64,000 nucleotides of DNA from Heterobilharzia americana (Eukaryota > Platyhelminthes > Trematoda > Strigeidida > Schistosomatidae): assembly GCA_944470555.2 (NCBI GenBank), contig OX104134.1, positions 75,758,678-75,822,677 on the forward strand, in the 5' to 3' direction. Under the pieces are notes generated by a model that saw only the letters and a list, made by a program, of their open reading frames with translations, ran no database searches and was not told where the DNA came from. This document shows, in pieces, positions 1-12,417 of the stretch. A program made the position numbers and the translations under genes. Numbering within the stretch: position 1 is the first letter of the stretch; every line of letters starts with the position of its first letter.

Positions 1-698
1 GCTTGTTCTCAACTTCTTATTTTGCAACATTGAACGAGTTAAACTACCAAATAGAACTGCACACTTACCCGCATTCTCCTTCCGACAGTCATACCGATAG
101 GTGCCGGTGATCACACCTTGACGGTGTCCTACTGGTGGTGGTATGGCACACATACAGAAGCAAGTAAATACACATACACACACGGATATTGCCAACAACG
201 AGACCTTAGGATTGACGTCTCGACGAGTAACGGCGTATGTACAGGAAGTCAGCAATACAGATACAATAAGGAGTGTTTCTCGAACTACTTTCGACAGTCG
301 ACCTTATAGAATCTGACCAAATAACTGCATCACCCCTAAACTTGGCATTCAGTCACAATTACCTGCCAAGTATTTTCACTTAGCTTGGGCGTCAAGCCTA
401 CTCTTCGTATACTCATTAATGGATGACGTTAGATATCCACTGTGAAACAGAACTTTTCACTAAAATTCAAATTCCCTATCCAACGCACCTTACTTCCACA
501 CATTCTTGTGACGACAGTCGTAGATAGATTCCCTTTCAATGCTAATGGTGACGGAACTGAGAAATTCATCGACTGTTCGTTCCATTTACGTCAGTGGCAG
601 ATGGACCTGTGATAGGATGCACCAGGTCTTAGCAGATGGACATATAGCAGGGAAATTTCACATGTCGACGGGAATTCAAGAGTAAAACTAACAGATGA

Positions 699-1158
699 AT
701 GAACATGATTGATGATTCAATTTTACGAACAAGACATTCATCTATTTCAACCACATCACCTACTCCACCAAACTTCATATCCAACCTGTGTAAATATCTC
801 TGGAGTGCTGATACTACTGCACACAGAAAACTTCACCAACATCTATCGGAGGTGCTGCTAATATTACAGCCGTTCCAGAAACCCAATGTGCTGCTTAAAG
901 CATTACTTGTTAGAAAGTTAGATGAGGTCCTTCGGAAAACAACTCTCTTCTCAATGCTTTCTTCGCGTAACAGATGCGACAACGAAAGAGGCAACCATCT
1001 TTCTCTTCGTTAGCTACACAATACACTAAACGGCCACATTCCCAATTTTCACTTCTTGCAAGCAACCCAACTCTCTGAAAGCCACCATCAACATAATCTT
1101 CGTCATAATTCATCAAAAGTTTGTGCAACATCAACAACATGGAGAACGGATGTAACAA
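699..1158 (-). pseudogene. Merlin-like (IS1595/ISXO2-type) transposase relic, left copy
   Basis: Read on the minus strand, an 82-codon frame from 1,158 carries a zinc-ribbon-like series of cysteines (ECGRLVYC, then LFRCRICYAKK) followed by RELFSEGPHLTF, which resembles the N-terminal block of Merlin/ISXO2 transposases. After a frameshift the text GGVGDVVEIDECLVRK appears, matching the first catalytic block (VEIDE) of the family's DDE domain. The later catalytic blocks are not convincingly readable. Merlin elements are cut-and-paste DNA transposons known in schistosomes. The frame is broken and no terminal inverted repeats were found, so the copy should be dead. The family call rests on two motif blocks only. 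Confidence 0.5.
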
Positions 1159-1539
1159 ATCACCTTGAGTGCAGCATCTACAACCTGATTAGTCGTCATC
1201 ATGGTTTCCCGTGACTAAATTTTAGTTCTACCTGATATCTGATTACAATTCACTTGACTCGGTTTTAATGTAGAAGAAGCACACTGTTTTACTGGATGGT
1301 ATCATTTTCAGCTGAATAGCTTGCGCTTCACAATGAGGCTGAGTGGTTGGTATTGGTTGTGTTGCTTTCTCACAGCTGTGTGGTTTAATTGTGAAGCCTC
1401 CATTGTCTTTCTAGACAACATCACCAGCTGCACTATCTTGAGTGTGGAGTGAGCTGTCGGTGTTTCTGAGTGAGTGGTTTAGCAGCGTGTTCTGACTAAG
1501 TGGATTGTGATTGGTTGTTTCTCTTGATTGTTGTGTCAT

Positions 1540-3490
1540 TGACGGACTGACTGACTGACTGACTGACTGTGTAGATTTTCCTGTTGGCTGTTTCCTTGCG
1601 TAACTTCTGACCTTGTAGTCGTATTGTTCGACAGTTTGGAGCTACGTTTATACATCTGTTTGTTGCTGATTGACCTGAAGGACAGACCTGCAGAAATTCT
1701 CTGATATTCTTTGTGTTTCCACTGTCCAATATCTCTTTTTACATTTACAAAGTCGAGTTCACGTCCACAGTTGTCCACGCGGATTGATATGAGCTATGCA
1801 ACATCGTGACGCTTAATTGCCAACAGACATTCATTTAAACGTGGGCAAAGAGAGTGATTACTTCGTGCAATGTAGTGCTGATCATGGTTTCTGCAGTTAA
1901 CTTTGTAAACAAGATTTAATTTTTATCCCCTGCCTGTTGAGAACTGTGGTCTGCATAGTATGGTTTGAAGGGAATTATCGATTAATGAGTCACAACAATT
2001 CCAGGTGTTTTCAGTAATCCTGTTGTTATCTGTGAAATGTTATTTATGTGCACGGTGAGGTGATCCGCTTGCTTGTTTCCATGGATGATTTTGTAGTAGA
2101 TGATGAATGGGATAGGTATCTTTTGATGACGTTTCGTGAGTGACTATTCTTCTTTCAAACAGACACCAAGTAATTTTCTTCATTTCCCGTGAATTTGTTG
2201 CATTATACTGTCTTCTCGCTCTATTTTATAGAGTCTCTACGCAACTAATTTCGTGCATCTTTGGGTTGTTGCTTCTGTAGTTAAGGATATGGTCAGTGTA
2301 TACTTACTTCATGTAAGCCGCAGTTTCTATTTCCCTGCATTGATTCTGCTGTCTAAGACATCCAGGTATGGTAGTTTGTATCCAACCTCTCCTCCATTGT
2401 GCATTTGATATCGTTGTCTACGTTGTTGATCAAACTGTAGGTGTTTTTTTAATTCACCGTTTCTTATGACAACATAGTACTGTCTAAATGACGGATGCGA
2501 ACTTTTGTTCTGATCAGTCTCTAACTTACTGGTTCTGCAATCAATTCAGATATTGGTGATCCTATTAGGTTTCTACAGATCGGTTTGTATATTTCACTGT
2601 CAAACTGAAAGTGCTGTCAGACAACGACCAATGAGTTCCATCATACTTAAACACTGACGTTTTGCGTGATCCCAAAACCGTACGTCGTCAGTGAGGCGGA
2701 GAGACATAGTACTCTTAAGCAGTTGTGGTTCATTTGATGTGTATGAAGCTGCGACGTTGAATAACACCAATTCCTTGTTTTCTATGTTAATGAACTTGGT
2801 CCTTTCCAAGAGTCCCGCTGGTGATTTGATGGAATGTCCATATGATTCCGCAGGGTATTTAAGTCTCCTCAGAAGTTCTGTGGATAGATTGCAGATTGGC
2901 GTTTCTGGAAGTAAGACTATTGGTCATAGAGGAATGTCTGGTTTCTATAGTTTTGGTCTGCCGTTAAACCATTTGTCCTGTTTCGCTATTTCTCCTGCTC
3001 TGACTAGCTTGTTCACAGTTTTGGTAATCTGGTTGTCAAACGTTTGGACATAGTTAGTTTCAGGTGGTTGATGTACATTCTCTTCCTTGAGCAAACCATC
3101 TGCCTTCTTGACCTATTCTTCCTTGTCCATGAATACAGAGGTGCACCCTTTGTCTACCGGAAGTGCGACGACGTGTTTCTTATTTTTCAGTCTTCGAAAT
3201 TCTTTCTCTTGCTAAGTGGTCGATTAAGTGTAATCCCTCTTCTGTCTGGTCAGTCAGTCGTACTATTGTTCCCCATATTTCTTGTTGAGTGTCCTTTTTT
3301 AATGCTGATGTTATAAATGACAATTCCAAAGCAGCGAAGATTCGCAGTGTTGAAACACTCCTTGTATTGTAATCCAGTCCTTTGTGGGGAATTTATTCCA
3401 TTTTTGTCATTGGTCGTTTTGATAAGTTGGCAACACAGTCGTTTATATCCTCCATTGTAGGTGTTCTGAAATTTTGATTAGCATTTTATG
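1540..3490 (-). mobile_element. Penelope-like element, RT and GIY-YIG coding region, degenerate
   Basis: Penelope-like elements encode one protein with a telomerase-like reverse transcriptase and a C-terminal GIY-YIG endonuclease. On the minus strand, with several frame changes and stops, the family blocks appear in order: VVALPVDKGCTSVF (near 3,190-3,150), KPDIPL-PIVLLPETP (near 2,950-2,900), KTKFIN-like INIENKELVLFNVAASYTS (RT motif A region, near 2,790-2,740), MELIGRCL, VVIRNGELKK, LPYLDVL (near 2,380), YTDHILNYRSNNPKMHEIS (near 2,300-2,250), LVYKVNCRNHDQHYI and NECLLAIKRHD (GIY-YIG part, near 1,900-1,820), DNCGRELDFVNVKRDI (near 1,770). The order and spacing fit one insertion from about 3,490 down to 1,540. 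Stops and shifts make it inactive. Sequence above 3,490 may include a decayed 5' part. Confidence 0.8.
1545..1568. repeat. (GACT)6 microsatellite, left copy
   Basis: Six perfect GACT units follow a GACG unit. The other inverted arm has exactly six units too (20,972-20,995 as AGTC). Equal repeat number in a fast-mutating tetranucleotide supports very recent duplication of the arms. Confidence 0.9.
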
Positions 3491-3779
3491 AGAACTTTAC
3501 TTAATTGTTCTTCGTGTCACCTGGTTGATTTTCCACTTGGTGTTGCTATCGGTGTCATGCACTGTGTCTTAAATACGCTTTTCAGTTTCTCCCTTTTAAT
3601 TGTCAATCACGAGCGGGCACTTCTGCATCCGATGATATGCACCTGTAATTATCACTTTCACCATTTTTTCTCCACTTTGTCAAACTATATTCGATCCAGT
3701 TGGATAGCCGATCAATCGTCTATATCTGACACTTCGGTAGAACATGCTAAAGTAGACAATCATGAATAAAAATAGTTCT

Positions 3780-6729
3780 TCTCGTGTGGATGGTTGCATC
3801 TTATATCTTCAAACAAAGAGAAGCGGGTTACGATGCTATGATTTTAAAATGGCAGAGAATAGTTGTGTCTTATGTGGATGGTCTTAGTTGCGTTGCGTCC
3901 TGTGGACCAAGAGACTGGGGGCTCTTAATGATTTATCTAAGCAATGACTTACTCACAGGTTTCTGGTGATAGTCAGTTTATCATACGAAGTCGAACAGCA
4001 ACATTGTATCCATGTATTCACTGGTCGACTATTTACTGTTTTTCATTTACCATAAAACACGTTTCACAGAACAGGAACGAAATGTCGTGACATCGTTGAG
4101 AGATTCATTAGGTAATTCTCCAACCATCAAGCGAATTAAAGTTCAGATTGTACTATACAGGCAAACATTTGACTGAATGAGAAGAAATTTTTCCAGTTAG
4201 TATTCATAATGGATTGATATCAGTTGAAAAATCACAAAATTCTTGGAGCACTGAACAGCTCTTCCGTCGTTCTCGGGGACTGCTCAACAGTACGTAACCA
4301 AGTCCTCGCTACGCATGCAGCCCAAAATACTGATCACCACTGAGCCAAAGCATAGCAATCAAAACTTTCACATTTGCTTACTTCTGTTAATTCACGAAAT
4401 AACGCAACATTCATCTAATACCGCCTTTGAGTATTTGTGTTCATGTTCAGAATACTTAGCCACACACTTCCCGAAATCCTTCTCACAACATAGCATTAAC
4501 GAGAAATGCACTGAGACCCTTACAAACCCTCAAACTGAATTACTTTCCACTCCTAATTACTCACATGGTTAAAGATAGGTTTCTTGAAGTCCTAGCCAGA
4601 TACCGTGATCTGCGGGGTCAACCGTATTGGCTGAGAAATCACTCAGACACCACTAGCCTCCAAAATTCAATCACTTTCACGTGATCATTTTTTGCTGACT
4701 ATGGAGTTCGAAAAGTTTCCTACGTGTTTTGTACAGCCTGAAGCTGGAGGAATCTAGAATGGAGAAATTACATTCGTAGACAAGTGTTAACGTGTTCAAC
4801 CTATTACCAAGCCATGACTGGACTTAATCAACTCTAACACATCACCTGATAGGAACTAACAGAGCCCCTGTTACTAATAGAATGGTAGGAAAACAAGGAG
4901 TAGGTTTGCTTTCCAGCATCGGCACTGTCATTTCATAACCCAGTTCTTAACTAGTTAACTTGAAAGTTTGCTTTCGACAGACTGAAATCGAGCTTCTTCA
5001 TCTCAATGTCTAATTTGGGTGAAGGTTTAACAAAACTTTAGCAACGGCCAGTCACATTCTACATCGACAAAAAAGCAGTTGGCAAATCAACTCAGCGCTC
5101 GTACACAGCACCATTTTAAGGAACGGAAATAGTTTACTACTCACACGTTACGAAGATGTTTAGCATAGGTTGTAAATATTTCCAAATAATATTCAGGTAT
5201 ATCATACTGAACAACGAAACAGTGACCAGTAAGTTTTATTCTCCACGGACAGGTGGACCACTCTGTGTCGTGGGTTAGTGTTAGTGTGTTCACCCTTCAC
5301 TTAAAACCGCAACCACATCCACCACCCTAATTCCATTCCTCTTCACTATAGTCTCAGTACCGATGCGAAAGAAGCACCTGTGTGCAAATTTTCTGATGGG
5401 ATGCTACCGAGTTCTCAACTCCAGAATCTTAGATACCAACCTCCACACTAAAAATCGATCTCTTAAACATTGACACTGACTTTCTCTTTCCGTGGACATG
5501 CTCAACAAATGGTAATAAATAACTGTAATCGCAGCAACAAATGTCGCTGAGCAGTTTCTCCTTTATCGTATCAAGACAAGTGAACCAAAAATCTCTGTAT
5601 CATTTCATCCAGAGACATGCTAGTACCAATCACGATTTCCTAAGGTCTGATAAGCAGGTGACTGACCTCGATGAAATTGGTTACTTACCTGCAGTTATGC
5701 TATTCTGCAAACTCTAACATGATCGGTCAACGCAGTGACGACGTACACTGACACTGATGATTGCCATCTCTAAACTCCATTAGAAACTAGATAATCACAA
5801 AATGGGAAATTTCATCCCATTTTGCCAACGAAAGCCAAAGTTTTATCCTGTTGAGTGAAGAGTATCCCACTTGTGAATGGGCGAGGCATAGGCTCAAGCT
5901 TTCATCTAGTTTGCATTTAACTAGATGCCATTTCAATACTTTCGTTTACGTATAATTTACAGCTGGGACACTATTACTTGTCTCACAATAAGTCAGATTG
6001 CTATTGAGGACAGTTCACTGCGCATATTGGTGTCATACGACAAACAGTTGAAAACTGAAAGAGATGCGACAACTGTTTTTTCTGTTTTGGACTTTTCAGC
6101 TGTATGAATCCCTGAAAGTGTGCAGAATCAAGTCTGTCTGTTATATTGGGCAAATATGCATACCGTGAATCTGAGATTATAAATCGAATTATTTTACTTA
6201 CTTACTTTAAGTTGTAGTTTATTACCACATTTCTTACCAATCAAATAGATTGTTCCGTTCCTTCGAATTAGTATGTGCTGTTGACAGGGAATTCAGTTGC
6301 ATATACATATGATCGAGATCGCCTGAGACGTAAAGACAGTAAGTCCGACACTTTGTGTTCTGTTGTACTTGCTTGAGGGGCGGGGACCCAACCAGTCTCA
6401 CTGTCAACCTCCGACTGAATAACAATGTCAAGTGGATTGCGTAATAATTTATTTATTTCGACATATTCTCTTCATCATCTGTATATGACCTGTCATGAGT
6501 GACGTTGTCATGACAGCGTTTATGCGATGACACAGAATCTGCTGTGAGATATCTCTCACAAGTATGAAATTGGTAAATTCATCTATTCCATTCATTATTC
6601 TTACTACTGCTGACAAATCTCTCCTACACAGCTATTTTTTTTATTCAAGTAGCCATTCCCTTTCACGAGTTTGCACAATTTAATGCAAGTACGGAATTCA
6701 CCTGAAAAGCGTGGTGAGTTTGAGCAACA
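3780..6729. other. Non-coding interval with no recognised gene
   Basis: Apart from a decayed hammerhead SINE at 4,218-4,320 I recognise nothing here. The short open frames (for example at 4,315, 5,925 and on the minus strand at 6,234-6,431) have no recognisable motifs and are typical of chance frames in AT-leaning DNA. Confidence 0.5.
4218..4320 (-). mobile_element. Decayed hammerhead-SINE fragment
   Basis: The reverse complement aligns with the ribozyme-bearing part of the SINE pair at 27.8-28.3 kb: a GTACTGTTGAGCAGTCC segment stands where the intact copies have GCACTGCTGAGGAGTCC, and GGAAGAGCTGTTCAGTGCTCC where they have CGAAACAGCTGTCCAGTGCTCC. The catalytic CUGANGA box and GAAA box are both mutated, so no self-cleavage is expected. 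Confidence 0.6.
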
Positions 6730-6744
6730 CATTTTGAACAGTAT
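6730..6744. repeat. 15-bp target-site duplication, 3' side of RTE copy A
   Basis: CATTTTGAACAGTAT occurs here and again at 9,350-9,364, exactly flanking the minus-strand RTE insertion. Confidence 0.93.
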
Positions 6745-9349
6745 TATTATTATTATTATTAGTCCCTTGGGTTCCTAGTGGAACATAGGGCTTCAGTAGC
6801 ACGCCTCCAGTGACCTCTGTTCTCTGAGATCTTTTGAACCTGGTCCCACGACAGCCCACAACCTCTCATTTCCTCCTCGCACGACCTCCTCCATGTCACC
6901 CTCGGACGTCCAACTCGTCGCTTCCCATGGGGATTCCACTCGAGGGCCTGACGCGTGATGTCCTCAGTCGGCCTTCTCAGTGCATGGCCAATCCATCTCC
7001 ACTTCTTCCTGCATATTTGTTGCGTGATAGGTTCTTGGTTGGTTCGTTCCCAGAGTTCCTTGTTGCTTATTTTTTCTGGCCATCTGATCTTCAGCAGCGA
7101 GCGTAAGCAGTTGTTGATGAATGTCTGTAGTTTATTGGAAATACCTTTCGTGACGCGCCAAGTCTCTGAGCCATACAAGAGCACTGACTTGACGTTGGTG
7201 TTGAAAATCCGTATCTTGTTCCGCATGCTGAGTGCAGAAGATCTCCACACTGGTTTCAGGCTAATGAAGCCTGTCTTGCTTTTCCGATTCTGACTTTGAC
7301 GTCCTCGTCCGTCCCGCCTGTAGTTGAAACAGTGCTTCCTAGATAAGTGAAGGAGGTTACTTCCTTTAAGTTTCTCCCGTTGACAGTGATTGGAGTTTGT
7401 TGTTGTTGATGGTGGTGGTGCGGTATCTTCATCACTTCTGTCTTCTCTATATTCACCTGAAGTCCCGTCTTCGCTGCCTCTTCTATCAACTTGTTAGTTT
7501 TTGCCTGCAGATCTTCAAGTTTATGTGACATTAGGCATAAGTCATCGGCGAAATCCAAGTCTTCTAGGTTCTTTTCCGTCGTCCAGTGTATCCCCCTCTT
7601 CTCGCTGCCTACTGTTTGCTGCATGATCCAGTCCACCACAATCAAGAATATCATGGGGGATAGTAGGCAACCTTGTTTCACTCCTGTCTTCACTTCAAAG
7701 GCATCACTGAGCTTCCCATTGTGGATTACTTGGCATGTGGCATCTTCATATAGTTGTTGAATGAGGCGGATAAAGGTTTGCGGTACTCCGTAGTATTGAA
7801 GCAGTTTCCAAATTACTTCTCGGTCGACGCTGTCAAAGGCCTTCTCAAAGTCGATGAAGTTGAGGTGGAGAGGTGATTGCCATTCTATGCTCTGTTCTAT
7901 GATGATGCGAAGCGTTGCAATTTGGTCTGCACATGATTTGTACTTCCTGAAGCCTGCCTGTTCCGGTCGTAGTTTTGAATCCAGTGCATCCCTTAGCCTC
8001 TCCAGGATGATGCGGCTTAATATTTTACTTGGGGTGGACAGGAGAGTGATTCCGCGCCAGTTCTTGCAAGCACTGAGGTCTCCCTTCTTCGGCAGTTTGA
8101 CAAGGTAACCCTTCTTCCAATCGTCAGGTACCTTCTCTTCCTTCCACACCTTCTGCAATAGTGGTGTGAGCATGTCCGCTGTTGTCTCTGCATCTGTTCT
8201 CAGTGCTTCTGGCGGTATTCCATCTGGTCCTGCTGCTTTCCCGCATTTCAGTAGCTTTATGGCGTTCAGGACTTCCATTTTCGTTGGGGGATTAATGTTC
8301 ACTTGTAGTTCAGCGGCTGCAGGTGGTATTTCTGGACGAAGTGCAGGTGGTGGTCGATTCAAGAGCTTCTTGAAGTGGTCGGCCCATCGTTTCCTCTGTT
8401 TCTCTTCTTTTGTAATTAAATTTCCTTCTTCATCTTTTATTGGTTTCATCTGTGTTGGTCTCTTCCCTGATAGCAACCTGGTTATTTGATACAATGTCGT
8501 CAGGTCTCTCTTACCTGCAGCCTGTTCTGCTTCACTTGCCAGTGTTTCGTAGAAGTGTCTTTTGTCGTTGCGTGCACTCTTCTTCACTTCTTTGTCCAGT
8601 GTTTTATACATTGTGCTCAGTTCCTCTTGTCGTTGAGCATCCTTGCACTGGTTTATCTTCTGCTTCACCATCCTCCTCTCCTCTATCAGCTTCCAGGTAT
8701 CCGTCGAGATCCATTCCTTGTCTTCTTTCTTCTTCCTTCCTAATACTGTTGTGCAGGTTTCTTTCCACATAGCTTTCAAAGACTTCCAATGTTCTTCCAC
8801 ACAGGTTTCTTCAGGGATGTCCCTCGACGTCTCCCATTTTGTCTTGATGGCTGCCTTGAAGATCTCCTTTGTAGTTTCATCCTTCAGTTTCCGAGTGTTG
8901 TACTTGGGTTGAGGTCTATCACCAGCTTCCTTGAAGGCTTTTAACTTGATTTGGAAGGTTCCTTGCACTAGGTAGTGGTCTGAACCTACATCTGCTCCTC
9001 TTCTTGACCTTGTGTTAAGTAGACTGCGTCTCCATTTTCTTGAGATTGAGATAAAGTCGATTTGATTTTTAGTGTGTCCATCTGGTGAAATCCATGTCGC
9101 TTTGTGGATATCTTTGTGCCTGAACACACTGCCTCCAATCACCAAATCGTTGAATGCGCAGAATTCTGCAAACAATTCTCCATTCTCATTCATTTCACCT
9201 AGTGCCTCTCGACCCATGGTTAGTTCTCTTCCCGTGTTGTCCCCTCCCAGTTTGGCATTCATGTCGCCCATCAGAATTTTGATATCGCCAACTGACGTCT
9301 TGTCCAGTGTTGATTGAAGTTGTCTGTAGAAATCCTCCTTTTTCTCTTG
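6745..9349 (-). mobile_element. RTE-clade non-LTR retrotransposon copy A (SR3/Perere-3-like), 5'-truncated
   Basis: This is a single target-primed insertion. It is bounded by a perfect 15-bp duplication, its 3' end on the minus strand is a short TAA-type simple repeat (plus-strand TTA units at 6,743-6,760) as expected for RTE elements, and its 5' end starts abruptly inside the endonuclease domain. Length is about 2.6 kb against roughly 3 kb for the fullest copy in the window (16.5-19.5 kb). It is the best-preserved RTE copy here, with one obvious frameshift. Confidence 0.93.
6759..9349 (-). pseudogene. RTE endonuclease-reverse transcriptase, N-terminally truncated, one frameshift
   Basis: The protein would nick target DNA (apurinic-type endonuclease) and copy element RNA onto it. 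The first frame (9,349-7,256) begins at KKEDFYRQL in mid-endonuclease, then shows GDMNAKLG, NQIDFI and SDHYLV (endonuclease motifs), KAAGPDGIPPEAL, NWRGITLL, QAGFRKYKSCADQI, IDFEKAFDSVDRE, GVKQGCLLSPMIF and DFADDLCLM (RT motifs, catalytic FADD). It stops at 7,256 just after VRIGKARQ. A second frame (7,250-6,759) carries the family's C-terminal region, including VLLYGSETW, RWIGHALRRP and GRPRVTWRR. Other copies read GCTTTCATTAA where this one has GCTTCATTAG, so one T was lost near 7,266. An open frame can be extended to 9,397, but its first 16 codons are target-site DNA, not element. Confidence 0.92.
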
Positions 9350-9364
9350 CATTTTGAACAGTAT
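9350..9364. repeat. 15-bp target-site duplication, 5' side of RTE copy A
   Basis: Second copy of CATTTTGAACAGTAT, identical to 6,730-6,744. It fixes the 5' junction of the insertion between 9,349 and 9,350. Confidence 0.93.
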
Positions 9365-9835
9365 GATCAGAAATTTACTTGTAAAAACGTTTTGCATATG
9401 AGGGGAAACATTTGAACTGGTTAAGACAACTAATTTAGGCAGTGGAAAATGACCTGAAAATGGCAGGATGATAAAGGCTGAATAAAGCGTTTCGACTCTG
9501 ACTCAGCCGTTAAAATTACTAAGGAGGGTTCTTGACAAGTACAAGTTGCTTTCGAATGCACAAGCAGATCAACCAACTCTCAATGTGCAGATAGAAGACA
9601 ACCACCTTCATCGATAGCCAAACACACTCAAAGGGAATGACAAGACTCACGTCAAGTTTGTGTCCAAAACTATCGGGCGCACATACGCAAAAGTTTTCCG
9701 AAGCTGCGGCCATATGCTCATTTAGACTACCTTTCGACCAGTTATGTGTTGGGAAACAGCTAGTGTATGCTCTCTGTCTGTACTGTTAATGCATATCCTA
9801 CTTCTATCCTGGTGTAGTGTGATATTATGTAACGT

Positions 9836-9980
9836 GGAGTGACTCAAAAGATCGCCGAAACAAACACTGAAATAACGAATTACGTTTTATACTCTGTGAA
9901 AACAGCAATTATTCCAGTCGAAATAAAGAAACCTAATTGGTTGTTCCAGTAGTTGCTACGGTGAGCACTAGAGTCACTCC
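9836..9980. mobile_element. MITE-like element, copy 1
   Basis: The ends are inverted repeats: GGAGTGACTC at the left and GAGTCACTCC at the right pair perfectly for ten bases, and pairing continues with mismatches for about 45 bases (left AATAACGAATTA, right TAATTGGTTGTT). The 145-bp element has no coding capacity. Similar ends occur at 12.3, 14.25 and 15.8 kb. I could not define a target-site duplication. Confidence 0.6.
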
Positions 9981-12280
9981 GTGGTGTGACGTGGTGCATA
10001 AACACATTCTCCTTTCCTTTTCTTTTTGCTCCATCCCTTATCATCTTGATTGCTTTATTTGAGGTCAGTCCATTTGCTTTACTGTGGATGAAGAGCACCT
10101 TATCAGATAAATGTGTGATGTATCAATATGAGATAATATGCATAGAGGTGTTTTCGGTATAATAACCCCATTTCCCAATTCGTAACCTGTCAGTAAGGAC
10201 AAATCCCCAATCGAGTATTATTCAGTGACTTCATTGGCGAGGAGTCATCAACATCATATCTTTCGATTTCGAACAACTGAAGTTACTTTTACAATGGTAA
10301 CAGCTTCAGTATGAGTGTTTCTATGAAACTCATCACTTTTAAGACATTTTATGCAGATTACGTTGAACAAAGGGGAAGGTTTATTGGGAACATTTTCCAG
10401 TATTTGATTTCAATGCAAGTCATTTTAATAAAAATATTAAAGTGGACTTTCAATTTAATGAACAGGTTCTAAAACTCCTTATCTAAAGACATCGAAATTT
10501 ATTGCTGGAAAGTATAATGTTACGATGGATTTGGGTCTGCATTTTCAAGTGTAATGTATGTGGTCATCTTCTATGAAAGTGTCAGCAACAGAGCACGTAA
10601 ATGTGCAAGCGGCTACTAAGTTGAAATACTTGTCTTATCAAGATTACTTGAATAACTAGTTAAGCTGAGGCCCTCATGCATGCATCCCAATGGTTTAGCG
10701 CTAGTGATTTTCTACTGACTTTATCAAACATTGAGATCAGAAATAAAACGATATAACAGTGTCTGTCATCGTCAAAGTACAGCCAGTTAAGGCAATATCA
10801 GTCATCTGCAAATCCTGCTTCATCAATGTCCATGACAATTTACAAGGGTGGACCTTATTTTCTGCAGTCAATGTTATCTCAGAATTAAAGGTACGTGAAT
10901 TAAACCTACATCCAGTTTCACTTTATTTAAGTATTCTTTCAGATGAATTCATGGTTCATTTTCTATGTACAGCTTTTCGAGCTCCTGTAAATAATTCTGC
11001 TGACGATAAGACTAGTCAATATATCCATTTAGTAAACAGAATGGCATGTTTATGTTCATAATCTCATTTGATTAGTGGCATCTCTCAACTGTCACTGATG
11101 TGATGATAACGAACTTTTTATCCATTTATTCTTTCGAAAGGTACAAGCTTTAATGTCTTAAAGATAAAGCCTTCTGTTTATTTAACAGACTTTTCTTATA
11201 TTCTCTTGCAAAAGAAGATTGGATGAACAGGGTTAACTGTGCTACCAAATTTCAGGATCTGTTTGGTTAACCTAAGTGACTAAATTAAATGATTTATTTA
11301 TCCTATAGTTCTGACATCAGTGTTATAGGTACCACGGTCAGGAGATGAATCATGATACACCAAGATATGAATCAATGGTTGGTATATGAAACTAGTTCAA
11401 CCATTGGGTAATACGTTTGGTATAATGCTTTTGAAATGAATGATCTATGGTATGATTATGAGCAACAAATTGTGCTCCAAGTATCATCTTATGAATAATA
11501 CTGTTTTGGTGTGTGTTATATTTCAAATAAACAAATTTAGTACGGATGTGCCTTCTACTACAGTGCCAAGGTCTTACTCTTGCATGATGGATTAATTCCT
11601 CCAAATAGGTACTAACCAAAACATGGAATCGCATCGTAAAGAAAGAACAAATATTATACAGTAATTTGTACCAACACTGTCCAAAACTCAGACAAAGTAC
11701 TCACACGGTGTGCAACTGCACGTTCTCAGGGACCCTTATCTACCGAAGTAGAGAATTGATCATTCAAGGTTATACATGAATAACCAGTCGAACTATAGGG
11801 ATGCATTCATGTCACACCTAACGACATATTAGAATGCTTTGATCTAGATAAGCATAAATATCTCTTAGTTCATGCAAGTGCTACGGATTTGGAAAGTAGG
11901 AGCGACTCTCAAGGCTTCTTTAGTAAGTAGTAAAATAATCATTTAGGTTACACTACTTTATGAAAAAACTGACTTCAAAGTTAAAATGCAGGAAACTTAT
12001 TGGGGATTTTAGCGGTTGCTGCTAAGTTGGCGGTTAGATTAGCTCGCATAATAGGAATCACTTATAAAGTCCCCCTAATAAGTGGTCAGAAAGCCAATTA
12101 TATTTCTCTATTTTACGGAGAAATATCTTAAGCGAAACGCCGAAACTCGACTGGTTGCCTCAGCACTTTTTGCTGTGATCTTTAAAGGCACTCGGAACAG
12201 TTACCAGAATCTTTACCAGGCCCTGATATAACTTTGTCTATCTGCGACTGCCTGAAGCAAGTGGTTACCTCGCACATAGC

Positions 12281-12417
12281 GAATAACGTTAAAAGCTATC
12301 TTAACAACCACTAGGATAGTCATTAGAATTCTGTATTTTGCGAAAAACTACCTTTCAAGCTGAAATAAAGAAACCCGATTAATTATTTCGGTCGTTGCTA
12401 TCCCTTTAAAGTCACTC
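12281..12417. mobile_element. MITE-like element, copy 2
   Basis: The right end (GGTCGTTGCTATCCCTTTAA then AGTCACTC) matches the terminal consensus of this family. The internal text CAAGCTGAAATAAAGAAACC also matches copy 1 (CAGTCGAAATAAAGAAACC). The left end (AAAAGCTATCTTAACAACCA) is a weaker inverted match. Confidence 0.5.

Larger units (their letters stand above)
1..2171. repeat. Left arm of a 2.17-kb inverted repeat
   Basis: This stretch is the reverse complement of 20,369-22,538 with almost no difference: the first 60 bases match perfectly, and across the arms I found a single one-base indel (a run of three T near 1,461 against two in the other arm). The arms are about 18.2 kb apart. The repeat reaches the first base of the window, so its outer end is not visible. 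The arm contains a Merlin-like transposase relic, a GACT microsatellite and the 3' part of a Penelope-like element. The inner boundary near 2,171 cuts through the Penelope-like coding region, which continues only on this side, so this arm looks like the original and the other arm the copy. Confidence 0.93.

Noticed and set aside
118..309. 63-codon frame with a WWWYGT start, present in both inverted arms
   Set aside because: No motif, and it is antisense to the probable 3' flank of the Merlin-like relic; duplication alone is not evidence of coding.
1545..1568. GACT repeats as part of a CRISPR-like array
   Set aside because: Simple tetranucleotide slippage with no spacers; the genome is eukaryotic.
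2691..3769. Several plus-strand open frames of 60-120 codons
   Set aside because: They lie antisense to a Penelope-like coding region that explains the reduced stop density.
7491..9317. Many plus-strand open frames over RTE copy A
   Set aside because: All are shadows of the minus-strand endonuclease-RT gene.
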